This document shows, piece by piece, positions 33,491 through 42,360 of a stretch of 64,000 bases of DNA (the stretch's first letter is position 1; each line of letters starts with the position of its first letter). A program made the position numbers and the translations under genes. The notes below the pieces were generated by a model. It was not told the origin of the DNA, did not search any database, and saw nothing but the letters and a program-made list of their open reading frames with translations. The stretch lies in NCBI RefSeq assembly GCF_002848005.1, contig NZ_PKHX01000001.1, positions 196,791 to 260,790 of the forward strand. The letters are read 5' to 3'. Source of the DNA: Varibaculum cambriense. GTDB lineage: Bacteria; Actinomycetota; Actinomycetes; Actinomycetales; Actinomycetaceae.

Positions 33491-36400
33491 CTAGGCAGTG
33501 CAGGCCGAGCAGGGTTTTTAGCTGACCGGCTAAACCGGAGCCGCGATTTACCCGCAAATCGTCACCCAGCTGCACGATAGTAGTGCCTTTGGAGCCGCGC
33601 AGATGCATCCGAACTTCGCTTTGTCCCGGACTGGAACCCAGGATTTCCCGCAATTGCTCCGCTACCTCCTCGGTAAGACGATTTGCCGCGATATAGATAT
33701 TTAGGGGGCCGTTGGAAACCTGGCTAATGTCGGGCAGGGTCATTTCTTGCGCGTAGAGTGAAGCTTCTTCGTCACGAATCCGCACCCGGCCACTAACGCT
33801 CACAATTTCGTCCGTCACCAGGTCTTGCGAGTATTTCTGGTAGGTATTGGGGAAAAACAGCACATCGGTGGAACCGGAAATATCCTCGATAGTGGCGATC
33901 GCCCACAGATTTCCGTCGCGCTTGGTGGTTTTACTTTGCACCGCGGTGATCAGGCCACATATTTGAATTTGTTGCCCATCTCTTACCCCGTCTTCGGAAG
34001 AAAGATCCACAATTTCAGTGTCACTATTGTGGGCAAGAATCGTCTCCATCCCCTGTAAGGGGTGGTCAGAAACATAAAGCCCCAACATGTCCCGTTCGAA
34101 CTTGAGTTTTTGTTGCTTATCCCATTCCGGAAGATCTGGGATCTGCACGGTGAAGGTAACTCCTTCATCGGCATCCATCATCCCGAAGAGATCTTCTTGC
34201 CCCATGGCGGCGTTTCGCTTCACGTCAATTACGGAGTCGACGGCCTCAATATGGATGGCTTCGAGCGGACGGCGAGCGTGCCCTAAAGAATCGAAAGCGC
34301 CCGCCTTAATCAGGGATTCCACTACCCGTTTGTTACAAACCTCGATGGGGACTTTGTCCAGGAAATCGTGGAAAGAAGTGTAGTCGCCTTTTTCTTTACG
34401 GGCTTTCACAATTTCAGCTACCACGTTGATACCGACGTTACGTACTGCAGACAGTCCGAAACGAATGGATTCACCGACCGCAGTGAAATCTGAAGCGGAG
34501 GCGTTCACGTCCGGAGGCAACACCGCAATATTCATCCGGCGACATTCTCGCAGGTAAAGCCCAAGTTTATCCTTGTTGTCTTTGGTGGAAGTCAGCAGCG
34601 CCGCCATATATTCGGTGGGATAGTTGGCTTTGAGGTAGGCCGTCCAATAGGAAACTAACCCATAGGCAGCGGAGTGCGATTTATTGAACGCGTAGGAGGA
34701 GAACGGCACCAGGATTTCCCAAAGTTTACTGACCGCGTCCTCGGGGTATCCGCGCTCGATCATCCCATCGTGGAAGCGCGAATATTGTTTATCCATCTCC
34801 TTTTTCTTTTTCTTGCCCATGGCGCGCCGCAAAATATCTGCCTGCCCCAGGGAATAGCCGGCGACTTTTTGGGCGATCGCCATTACCTGCTCTTGGTAGA
34901 CGATGAGGCCATAGGTTTCGTCCAAAATATCGGCAAGGGCTTCAGAGAGGGCGGGGTGAATGGGCTCGATTTCTTGGCGCCCATTTTTCCGCAAAGCATA
35001 GTTGGTGTGCGAGTTCGCCCCCATAGGGCCAGGCCGGTAGAGGGCGCCGACCGCGGAAATATCGGAGAACTCGGTGGGTTTCATCAGCCGCATCAGCGAC
35101 CGCATCCCCGCAGAATCCAGCTGGAAAACCCCCAGGGTTTCTGCCCGGGAAAGCAGCTCGTAAGTGGCGCGGTTATCCAGGGGGACTTGCTCTAAATCCA
35201 GGGGTTCTTTCCCGTTAGCCACGATATTGTCGAGGGCGTCCGAGATGACGGTCAGGTTGCGCAGCCCCAGGAAGTCCATTTTCAACAGTCCCAAGGTTTC
35301 ACAGGTGGGATAGTCGAATTGGGTAATGATTGCCCCGTCGGCCAGGCGTTTCATCATGGGCACGATATCGGTTAAATCATGACTGGACATGATGACCGCG
35401 CAGGCGTGCACTCCCCATTGCCGGGTGATGCCCTCTAGGCCTTGCGCCATTTTGATAACTGGCTTAACCTCGCCCGCGTTATCGAAAACGTATTGGCGAA
35501 ACTCGCTGGCTTCCCCGTAGCGTGGATGCTTCTCATCGTAGATTCCCGAGAGCGGGATGTCTTTACCCATAATCGCGGGCGGCATTTTCTTGGTGAGCTG
35601 ATCGCCCAGCGCATAGGGCTTATCCATGATCCGGCAAGAGTCTTTTAGCGCCTGCTTAGCTTTGATTTTGCCGTAGGTGACTACCTGCGCGACCCGGTCT
35701 TTCCCGTATTTTTCGGTCACGTAATCGATGACTTCTCCGCGGCGACGCTCATCGAAGTCTACGTCGATATCGGGCATGGATACCCGTTCGGGGTTAAGGA
35801 AACGTTCGAACATTAACCCATGTTCGAGGGGGTCGAGTTCGGTAATCCCCATCGCGTAGGCCACGATAGATCCGGCTCCCGATCCGCGCCCCGGCCCCAC
35901 CCGGATTCCTTGCGCTTTCGCCCAGTTAATATAGTCGGCTACCACCAGGAAGTATCCGGGGAATCCCATCTGGGTGATGATCCCGCATTCGTAGTCTGCT
36001 TGTTTTTGGGATTTTTCGGGGATGCCTTGCGGGTAGCGCCGGTGCAGGCCGCGCTGGACTTCTTTCACGAACCAGCTGGTGGTGTCTTCCCCAGCGGGCA
36101 CTTCGAACTGGGGCATATAGTCGGCGCCCTCGTCGGTAGTTTGAAAATGCACCTCGCACATTTCCGCGATTTTCAAGGTGTTATCGCAGGCGTCGGGGAA
36201 TTCAGAGAATAGTTCCCGCATTTCTTCTGCGCTTTTCAGGTAGTACCCGGAGCCTTCGAAACGGAAGCGGTCAGCATCGTTGAGCCGCGAACCCGAGTTG
36301 ATACACAGCAGGGCATCTTGGGTGGGTTGATCACTTTTTAGGACGTAGTGGGAGTCATTGGTGGCCACCAAGGGGGCGTCAATAACTTTCGCCAGTTTCA

Positions 36401-37031
36401 GCAGATCGTTGCGCACTCGCCGTTCGATTCGCAGGCCGTGATCCATAAGTTCGATAAAGAAATTTTCTTTCCCGAAAATATCTTGTAGTTCCCCGGCGGC
36501 CTTCTTGGCTTCTTCCCATTGTCCTAAACGCAGGCGAGTTTGGATTTCTCCCGAGGGGCAACCACTGGTTCCGATTAACCCGGTGGAGTAGCGTTCCAGC
36601 AGATCTCGGTCAGCGCGCGGCCACTTTTGCATCTGCCCATCGATGGAGGCGAGCGACCCTAGGCGAAACAGGTTGTGCATTCCTTCTGTGGTGCGCGAAA
36701 GCAAAGTCATATGGGTATAGGCACCGCGGGCAGATACGTCGTCTGCCCGCTGGCTTTCTTCTCCCCAGCGTTGCCGGGTTTGGTCAAAGCGAGAAGTACC
36801 GGGGGTGATATAGGCTTCGAGGCCGATTATGGGTTTAATTCCTGCTTTGCGGGCAGCAGCATAGAACTCGTAAGCGCCAAACAGGTAGCCGTGGTCGGTG
36901 ATGGCTACCGCCGGTTGACCGATTTCTACCGCCCGCTCCACTAGTTTTCCGATCCGAGCGGCACCATCCAACATGGAATAGTCGGTGTGAACATGAAGAT
37001 GAACAAAATCTTTCGCTGGCGCCATGCCCAC
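33477..37031 (-). CDS. dnaE: DNA polymerase III alpha subunit
   Basis: This is the replicative polymerase, 1184 residues. It begins with a PHP domain (HLHVHTDYSMLDGAARI). The palm carries the catalytic Asp pair in PDIDVDFDERRRG near 414 and another Asp in LLKMDFLGLRNLTVI near 583. A helix-hairpin-helix and an OB-fold (VSGRVRIRDEEASLYAQEMTLPD) lie in the last 250 residues. The length fits DnaE1 rather than the error-prone DnaE2. The first codon is GTG 37031; ATG 37025 is two codons later and may be the real start. No other replication gene is adjacent. Confidence 0.96.
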   Translation of the reverse strand: MGMAPAKDFVHLHVHTDYSMLDGAARIGKLVERAVEIGQPAVAITDHGYLFGAYEFYAAARKAGIKPIIGLEAYITPGTSRFDQTRQRWGEESQRADDVSARGAYTHMTLLSRTTEGMHNLFRLGSLASIDGQMQKWPRADRDLLERYSTGLIGTSGCPSGEIQTRLRLGQWEEAKKAAGELQDIFGKENFFIELMDHGLRIERRVRNDLLKLAKVIDAPLVATNDSHYVLKSDQPTQDALLCINSGSRLNDADRFRFEGSGYYLKSAEEMRELFSEFPDACDNTLKIAEMCEVHFQTTDEGADYMPQFEVPAGEDTTSWFVKEVQRGLHRRYPQGIPEKSQKQADYECGIITQMGFPGYFLVVADYINWAKAQGIRVGPGRGSGAGSIVAYAMGITELDPLEHGLMFERFLNPERVSMPDIDVDFDERRRGEVIDYVTEKYGKDRVAQVVTYGKIKAKQALKDSCRIMDKPYALGDQLTKKMPPAIMGKDIPLSGIYDEKHPRYGEASEFRQYVFDNAGEVKPVIKMAQGLEGITRQWGVHACAVIMSSHDLTDIVPMMKRLADGAIITQFDYPTCETLGLLKMDFLGLRNLTVISDALDNIVANGKEPLDLEQVPLDNRATYELLSRAETLGVFQLDSAGMRSLMRLMKPTEFSDISAVGALYRPGPMGANSHTNYALRKNGRQEIEPIHPALSEALADILDETYGLIVYQEQVMAIAQKVAGYSLGQADILRRAMGKKKKKEMDKQYSRFHDGMIERGYPEDAVSKLWEILVPFSSYAFNKSHSAAYGLVSYWTAYLKANYPTEYMAALLTSTKDNKDKLGLYLRECRRMNIAVLPPDVNASASDFTAVGESIRFGLSAVRNVGINVVAEIVKARKEKGDYTSFHDFLDKVPIEVCNKRVVESLIKAGAFDSLGHARRPLEAIHIEAVDSVIDVKRNAAMGQEDLFGMMDADEGVTFTVQIPDLPEWDKQQKLKFERDMLGLYVSDHPLQGMETILAHNSDTEIVDLSSEDGVRDGQQIQICGLITAVQSKTTKRDGNLWAIATIEDISGSTDVLFFPNTYQKYSQDLVTDEIVSVSGRVRIRDEEASLYAQEMTLPDISQVSNGPLNIYIAANRLTEEVAEQLREILGSSPGQSEVRMHLRGSKGTTIVQLGDDLRVNRGSGLAGQLKTLLGLHCLEKRK

Positions 37032-37150
37032 CAGTTTAGCTTGGCGCCGACTTTGTTTCTTCCACGTGTGAAACTGCTCCCAATGCCGGTATTGGTTTCG
37101 CCCGGACGTGCCTGGCGGGTTAGAGTTTATTCGTTGCGTTTAGCAGCGAT

Positions 37151-37224
37151 GCGCCACTAGCTCAACTGGCTAGAGCATCTGACTCTTAATCAGAGGGTTC
37201 GGGGTTCGAGTCCCCGGTGGCGTA
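37151..37224 (+). tRNA. tRNA-Lys(CTT), copy 1
   Basis: The 74-base cloverleaf has acceptor GCGCCAC with GTGGCGT, D arm GCTC/GAGC, anticodon arm TCTGA-CTCTTAA-TCAGA with anticodon CTT, and T arm CGGGG-TTCGAGT-CCCCG. No CCA is encoded; CGA follows the discriminator A. Confidence 0.96.
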
Positions 37225-37249
37225 CGAAAGTCATTGCGACTTTACCCAG

Positions 37250-37323
37250 GCGCCACTAGCTCAACTGGCTAGAGCATCTGACTCTTAATCAGAGGGTTCG
37301 GGGTTCGAGTCCCCGGTGGCGTA
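37250..37323 (+). tRNA. tRNA-Lys(CTT), copy 2
   Basis: It is identical to copy 1 over all 74 bases and lies 25 bases downstream. Here CCA follows the discriminator A (37324-37326). Confidence 0.96.
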
Positions 37324-37374
37324 CCAAACTTGCCTCTTATTCGACAGCTTTCCCCTGAGCGCTACTGCTGGTTA

Positions 37375-37851
37375 CTAGTCGATTCCCAGTTCTTTGCGCA
37401 AGCGAGCTACATGTCCTTTGGCGCGTACCCGATATTTGGCGAGCACCACTTTCCCGTCTTTGCCCACTACTACAGTCGTGCGGATAACTCCTTTAACCAG
37501 ACGCCCATAGGAATTCTTTTCTCCATAGGCACCCCAGGCGCTCATTACTTCCCGTTCCGGATCAGAGGCGAGCGGAAAGTTAAGTTCTTGCTTGTCCCGG
37601 AATTTTTCTAAGGCTGGCATTTTATCGGGGCTGATTCCCACCACTGCGTATCCGGCTGACTTTAGCGAGTTCAAAGAGTCGCGGAAATCGCAGGCCTCAG
37701 TAGTGCAGCCTGGGGTGGAAGCCTTGGGATAGAAGTAAATAACTGCCCCTTTTTCGGATTCTTCCAACAGCCCTTGCAAACTAACTTCTTTGCCTTCATC
37801 AGTAGGCAAGGTGAAATCTGGAGCCTTTTGACCTGCGGTTAACTCTGACAT
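37375..37851 (-). CDS. bcp: Thioredoxin-dependent peroxiredoxin (Bcp/PrxQ type)
   Basis: This 158-residue peroxidase reduces hydrogen peroxide and organic hydroperoxides. The peroxidatic cysteine is C49 in TPGCTTEACDF, with C54 as the resolving cysteine five residues on, typical of the alpha-type Bcp/PrxQ class. The N-terminus APDFTLPTDEGKEVSL and YFYPKA are conserved. It lies between two tRNA loci and appears to be a single-gene unit. Confidence 0.94.
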   Translation of the reverse strand: MSELTAGQKAPDFTLPTDEGKEVSLQGLLEESEKGAVIYFYPKASTPGCTTEACDFRDSLNSLKSAGYAVVGISPDKMPALEKFRDKQELNFPLASDPEREVMSAWGAYGEKNSYGRLVKGVIRTTVVVGKDGKVVLAKYRVRAKGHVARLRKELGID

Positions 37852-37957
37852 TGAAACTCCCTCTTAAATAGTTAAACGTAGAGATACTAGCGCCGGGGCG
37901 CCGTATTGATTTTAACTCTACCATTTTATTTAAGCTGGTCAGAGCCGCTATAGCTGG

Positions 37958-38039
37958 TACGCGAGGCGGGACTTGAACCCGCACGTCGTAAGACACTAGA
38001 ACCTAAATCTAGCGCGTCTACCAATTCCGCCACTCGCGC
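37958..38039 (-). tRNA. tRNA-Leu(TAG)
   Basis: This is an 82-base class II tRNA on the minus strand. It has acceptor GCGCGAG with CTCGCGT, anticodon loop ATTTAGG (anticodon TAG), a long variable arm TGTCTTACGACGT and T arm GCGGG-TTCAAGT-CCCGC. CCA is encoded at 37955-37957. Confidence 0.95.
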
Positions 38040-38092
38040 TGGCTTGAATATATTAACCTAAGGCAAGGCACCCTTTCCAGTCCCAGAATTGG

Positions 38093-39199
38093 CTACTGCC
38101 TCTTTTCCTGCTTAAACGCCTCTTCGATAGTTGCCTCACAGATTGCGCGATCCCCGGCATAGACCACTAGGGATTGCCCGGCGGCAACCGCGCGGGTGGG
38201 CTTAAGCAGCTGGGCGCGTAAGGTGCCGTCTGCCTCTAAATAAACTTTCGCCGGTACTTGTTGTCCGTGTGCCCGATACTGCAAAGTTACTTCTGCCTGC
38301 CCGAATAATGCCGGATCGTCCGGATCGGTCAGTAAAACCGTATCGGTAGCAGTGATTCCATCTACGCTCAGCAACTCGCTGGCACCGACTACCACGGTGT
38401 TGGTTTTCATATCGGTACCTAGAACGTAGCGAGGACGTCCATCGGCAGCCGGCCGACCCAGGTTTAGTCCTTTGCGTTGCCCGATAGTGAACTGATAGGC
38501 GCCGGAGTGGGTGCCGACTTCCGCGCCCTCCGTATCCACGATTTTTCCGGCCTTACTGCCCAGGTGGGAACGCAAAAATCCGCGAGTGTCTCCGTCAGCG
38601 ATGAAACAAATATCGTAGGAATCTGGTTTGGCTGACATGGGCAGGCCGCGCCGTTCGGCTTCCGCGCGCACCTGGCTTTTCGATTCATACTCCCCGAGTG
38701 GGAAAACCACTTTCGCTAAGGCTTCGCGCCCCATTACCGCCAGCACGTAGGATTGGTCTTTCTCGATGCATTTGGCGCGGTGCAGTTCCACTCCGTCAGA
38801 TCCGTTCAGAACCCGCGCGTAATGCCCGGTACACACCGCATCAAAGCCGAGGGCATCGGCACGGGTGGCGAGTTCGCGGAATTTGACGAACTCGTTGCAG
38901 CGCACGCAGGGGTTGGGGGTGCGGCCGCGGCGGTATTCATTTAGGAAATCTTCGACTACGGTTTCCTCAAAAGTTTCCGCCATATCCCACACGTAGAAGG
39001 GAATCCCCAACATAGAGGCGGCGAGGCGGGCATCGGAGGCGTCTTCTACGGTGCAGCAGCCTCGGGAGCCGCAACGGTTTTGGGTCTGATTTGCGCTTAG
39101 AGCCATATGTACGGCAGTTACGTCATGTCCAGCTTCGACTGCGAGGGCGGCAGCGACCGCGGAATCTACCCCTCCAGACAGGGCTGCTAATACTTTCAT
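38093..39199 (-). CDS. mnmA: tRNA-specific 2-thiouridylase
   Basis: MnmA adds sulfur to U34 of tRNA-Lys, -Glu and -Gln using persulfide from a cysteine desulfurase. The 368-residue protein has the PP-loop SGGVDSAV (8-15), the catalytic cysteine region NPCVRCNEFVKF and the second cysteine in SYDICFIADGDT. It sits one base from the cysteine desulfurase gene, its likely sulfur donor, so the two probably form a tRNA thiolation unit. Confidence 0.95.
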   Translation of the reverse strand: MKVLAALSGGVDSAVAAALAVEAGHDVTAVHMALSANQTQNRCGSRGCCTVEDASDARLAASMLGIPFYVWDMAETFEETVVEDFLNEYRRGRTPNPCVRCNEFVKFRELATRADALGFDAVCTGHYARVLNGSDGVELHRAKCIEKDQSYVLAVMGREALAKVVFPLGEYESKSQVRAEAERRGLPMSAKPDSYDICFIADGDTRGFLRSHLGSKAGKIVDTEGAEVGTHSGAYQFTIGQRKGLNLGRPAADGRPRYVLGTDMKTNTVVVGASELLSVDGITATDTVLLTDPDDPALFGQAEVTLQYRAHGQQVPAKVYLEADGTLRAQLLKPTRAVAAGQSLVVYAGDRAICEATIEEAFKQEKRQ

Positions 39200-40447
39200 T
39201 TATTTCCTCTCCCGCTCTGCTAGTTTCCGGGAGGCACTGAGGGCGCCCGGTAGTGCCTGCAAAAGTCGATCTACGTCATCTTCCCGGGTGAACCAGCCGA
39301 AGGATATCCGTAAAGATCCCAGGGCGTCCTGCTCGCTATAGCCTTGCGCTAAAAGTACCGGGGAGGGACGGGCTACCCCGGTGTGGCAGGCGGATCCGGC
39401 CGAGGCGCAGATTCCCGCCTGATCCAGGGCAAACAGTAGCCCTTCTGCCTCTGCACCTTTCAGTGCAAACTGGATAATGCCGGGTACTGTGAGGGCTTCG
39501 CTGGCCAGTTTTACTCCCGGAATCGCCAGTGCGCCTTGCAGTAGTTTTTCCCGTAAGTGCTGGTGGCGGCGGGTAGTTTCTGCTAGTTCCTGCTGAGCGG
39601 CCGCAAAAGCTGCCGCGGCTCCCACGGCGGCGATCACGTCTTGGGTACCGGCTCTAAGCGCCCGTTCTTGGCCACCTCCGCGCCGGTCACTAGCGATTTT
39701 TACTTCCCGGCGCGCCAGCAGCACCCCGACGGCTGCCGGGCCGCCCACCTTGTGACAAGCTAGCGAAAGCGCATCTACTGGCAACGCCGCGAAGTTTATT
39801 TCTTGGCGTCCGGCAGCGGCAATCGCGTCAGTGTGAATAGCAAACCCGCTATCTGAGCCGTTCCCGGTACCTTTCCCGCCGGCAGCGTGACCGCCCTGCC
39901 GCGCCCGCGTATCTGCTGCTGCTTTTTCGCCCAGCAAATGGCATAGCTCGGAAACCGGCTGCACCACTCCATTTTCATTACACACGCTCATCACCGACAC
40001 CGCCGCTATTTGGGTGGTGTCGAGGGCGGATACTGCTTCCAGCTCTACTACCCCGCCGCTATCTACCGGCAGGACTTGCACCTTAAAGCCGGCAGTCTCC
40101 AAGTCGCGGGCATTAAGCCCAACTGCATCATGTTCTACCTGGCTAATCACTATTTGGGTGCGGCAAGAATCTTGGCGACGCGCCGCCCGCGCCAGGCCGC
40201 GCAAGGCAAGGGCGCAAGAATCAGTGCCGCCCCCGGTGAAAATAACTTCTGCCGGTTCGGCTCCCAGCGCCCTCGCCACCTGGGCACGCGCGGTCTCTAA
40301 CAACGCGGCTGCTTTGCGCCCGGCCGCATGCGCGGAGGACGGGTTAGCCCCGATTCCGGCAAGGCTAGCAGCCGCGTCATTCATAGCCGCTAGTACCTCG
40401 GGGCGTAGCGGCTCGGAGGCAGCGTTATCGAGGTAGGCTAGCTCCAC
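39200..40447 (-). CDS. Cysteine desulfurase (NifS/IscS-like)
   Basis: This PLP enzyme removes sulfur from cysteine as persulfide. The 415-residue protein has the cofactor lysine in SLACHKVGGP and the catalytic cysteine in ASAGSACHTGVARPS. The region near 195-215 holds an Ala/Gly-rich insertion (ARQGGHAAGGKGTGNGSDSG). Its start is GTG overlapping the etfA stop (TAGTG), and its stop is followed immediately by mnmA. Supply of sulfur to MnmA is the natural inference; Fe-S cluster assembly is an alternative role. Confidence 0.93.
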   Translation of the reverse strand: MELAYLDNAASEPLRPEVLAAMNDAAASLAGIGANPSSAHAAGRKAAALLETARAQVARALGAEPAEVIFTGGGTDSCALALRGLARAARRQDSCRTQIVISQVEHDAVGLNARDLETAGFKVQVLPVDSGGVVELEAVSALDTTQIAAVSVMSVCNENGVVQPVSELCHLLGEKAAADTRARQGGHAAGGKGTGNGSDSGFAIHTDAIAAAGRQEINFAALPVDALSLACHKVGGPAAVGVLLARREVKIASDRRGGGQERALRAGTQDVIAAVGAAAAFAAAQQELAETTRRHQHLREKLLQGALAIPGVKLASEALTVPGIIQFALKGAEAEGLLFALDQAGICASAGSACHTGVARPSPVLLAQGYSEQDALGSLRISFGWFTREDDVDRLLQALPGALSASRKLAERERK

Positions 40448-41430
40448 TATGCGTCCAGCGGCTTGATTCTAGCCAGGGCATCCGGAACCACGGTGAATAG
40501 ATCCCCGACTACCCCGAAATCTGCCATTTCAAAGATGCGTGCCTCGGGATCATCACAGATCGCCACGATTTTCTTGGCGCCGCGAATCCCGCACACGTGG
40601 TGGTGATCCCCAGAAATCCCCATCCCGATATAAAGGTTAGGGGCGATAGAGATCCCGGATTGCCCGATTTGGGCGGCGCGATCAATCCAGCCTTGTTCGC
40701 AGGCCACGCGGGTGGCTCCCACAGAGCCGCCCAATACCTCGGCCAGCTGCTCGGCCGGGCCAAAATCGCCGTTAACGCCGCGACCGGCGCAAACCACTAC
40801 TGGTGCTTCGGTTAGTCCCGCGTGGGAAGATCCGGTGTCTTCCTGAGAAACTACTTGGATGCGTTTAGTGGATTCACGTAGCTGTACTTGAAGTTCCTCG
40901 GTTTCTACTTCGCTAGCTTCGGCTACCGGTACCGCGGAGAGTGCCGTAGTCCGCATGGCCACGATCGGGATGCCGCGGCGAATATAGTAGCTGGTTTCCC
41001 AGGTGCCATCGAGTACCGATTTACCGGCAACCAGTTTCCCATCAGCCACCTTCAGGCTGGTAACGTCCACACTGGCTCCGGAACCTAAAATAATCGCGCA
41101 TTGAGCGGCACCATCGCGCCCCCAGGAAGTAGAAGGCAGCAGCACCGCTCCGAAGTCGCCACCGCGCACAACCGAGCCCACCAGGTCAGCCAAAACTGCC
41201 CCGACTTGCCAGGTTCCAGTTTCTTCCGGGTCAAAATAGCGCACTGCCGCTACCCCGACCTGGGAAAAATGATGGGAAGATATGGAAGAGGGCGCGAGCG
41301 CTACTACCTTGCCGCTAGTGATTTCGCGCGCCAAAGTAATCAGGCGCGCCGCCGCTACCGATAGGTGCTGGGGACGAGCCGCGTCCGGGTGGGCAAAAAC
41401 TAAAACGTCTTTTTCTATTTTTTCACTCAC
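40447..41430 (-). CDS. etfA: Electron transfer flavoprotein alpha subunit
   Basis: EtfA binds FAD and, with EtfB, shuttles electrons from flavin dehydrogenases. The 327-residue protein has the FAD-binding C-terminal domain with VVCAGRGVNGDFGPAEQLAEVLGG, SGIS-IAPNLYIGMGISGDHHHVCGI and AICDDPEARIFEMADFGVVGDLFTVVPDAL. It follows etfB by nine bases and overlaps the desulfurase start. No acyl-CoA dehydrogenase or FixC-like partner is in the window, so the electron donor is unknown. Confidence 0.94.
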   Translation of the reverse strand: MSEKIEKDVLVFAHPDAARPQHLSVAAARLITLAREITSGKVVALAPSSISSHHFSQVGVAAVRYFDPEETGTWQVGAVLADLVGSVVRGGDFGAVLLPSTSWGRDGAAQCAIILGSGASVDVTSLKVADGKLVAGKSVLDGTWETSYYIRRGIPIVAMRTTALSAVPVAEASEVETEELQVQLRESTKRIQVVSQEDTGSSHAGLTEAPVVVCAGRGVNGDFGPAEQLAEVLGGSVGATRVACEQGWIDRAAQIGQSGISIAPNLYIGMGISGDHHHVCGIRGAKKIVAICDDPEARIFEMADFGVVGDLFTVVPDALARIKPLDA

Positions 41431-41439
41431 GATTTCCTC

Positions 41440-42228
41440 CTACTTCTCCTGCGCAAAACCGGATTCAACCAGGTATTTGGCTAGTGCTTCGCCAGCGTTC
41501 GCCGAATCAGTAACGATAGTTCCCTGGTTCTTTTCTTGCTGATACAGCTGGGCATCTAACACTTCGGTTCCCGAATCAGCAGCCCCTACTTCTTCCGCGC
41601 TCAGCCCGAGCTGCGTCAGCCCCCATTGCTCGATCGGTTTCTTCTTCGCCGCCAACATTTCCTTAAATCCGGGATAATGAGGCCGGTTCGCCTCGTCATT
41701 TACCGAAAGTACCAGGGGATATTCTGCGCGTAAGGTAAGCGCCGTACTCACTTGATAACTGGTGGCCTCTACGGCCTCGGAGCTGAAACTAACCTTTGAG
41801 GCATCGGTAATCACCGGTAGCTGCAAACTGGCCGCAAGGGCTCCCGGCAGCATAGAGGTCATCCCATCCAGGGAGGAAGTTCCACAAATCACCAAATCAA
41901 CATCCCTGATTTTTTGGATAGCGCGCGCCAATACTCGGGCAGTCACGGTCACATCCGAGCCCGCTAACGCCGGGTCACATAGGTGATATGCCCGGTCTGC
42001 CCCCATCTGGAGGGCACGCAACAGGGCTTTCTTCGCTCCCTCCGACCCCATAGTGATCGCAATAATTTCGGCTTCCGGTACCGCCTCTTTCGCTCTGAGA
42101 GCCGCCTCAATGGCGTTCTCATCCAGGTCGTTTAGGGTATCTTCTTCCCCGCGCACCAAGTGGCCATTTTCAATCCGCCGTTCAGACTGCGGGTTGGGTA
42201 CATGCTTTACAGTTACGACAATCCTCAT
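41440..42228 (-). CDS. etfB: Electron transfer flavoprotein beta subunit
   Basis: EtfB is the AMP-binding partner of EtfA. The 262-residue protein begins MRIVVTVKHVPNPQSERRIENG, and the family segment VDLVICGTSSLDGMTSMLPGALAASLQLPVITDASKV is clear. ATG 42228 is chosen over the upstream frame start because it matches the family N-terminus and has AAGGTAG upstream. It heads the leftward etfB-etfA-desulfurase-mnmA unit and diverges from glgX. Confidence 0.94.
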   Translation of the reverse strand: MRIVVTVKHVPNPQSERRIENGHLVRGEEDTLNDLDENAIEAALRAKEAVPEAEIIAITMGSEGAKKALLRALQMGADRAYHLCDPALAGSDVTVTARVLARAIQKIRDVDLVICGTSSLDGMTSMLPGALAASLQLPVITDASKVSFSSEAVEATSYQVSTALTLRAEYPLVLSVNDEANRPHYPGFKEMLAAKKKPIEQWGLTQLGLSAEEVGAADSGTEVLDAQLYQQEKNQGTIVTDSANAGEALAKYLVESGFAQEK

Positions 42229-42277
42229 AGTTCTACCTTGCCACAAGCTTTCCCAGTGAAAAAGTGAGAAGCCCTAC

Positions 42278-42291
42278 CCCTTAGCTAAGGG
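42278..42291. promoter_or_regulatory. 14-bp palindrome between etfB and glgX
   Basis: CCCTTAGCTAAGGG is a perfect palindrome in the 132-base divergent spacer. It may be an operator for either gene. No regulator is adjacent. Confidence 0.45.
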
Positions 42292-42360
42292 AGGAAAATA
42301 ACCATCTCCCTAAAACCCAGCTAGCTGAAAGAATAGCCCTATTCAACGTCACCCGATAAG

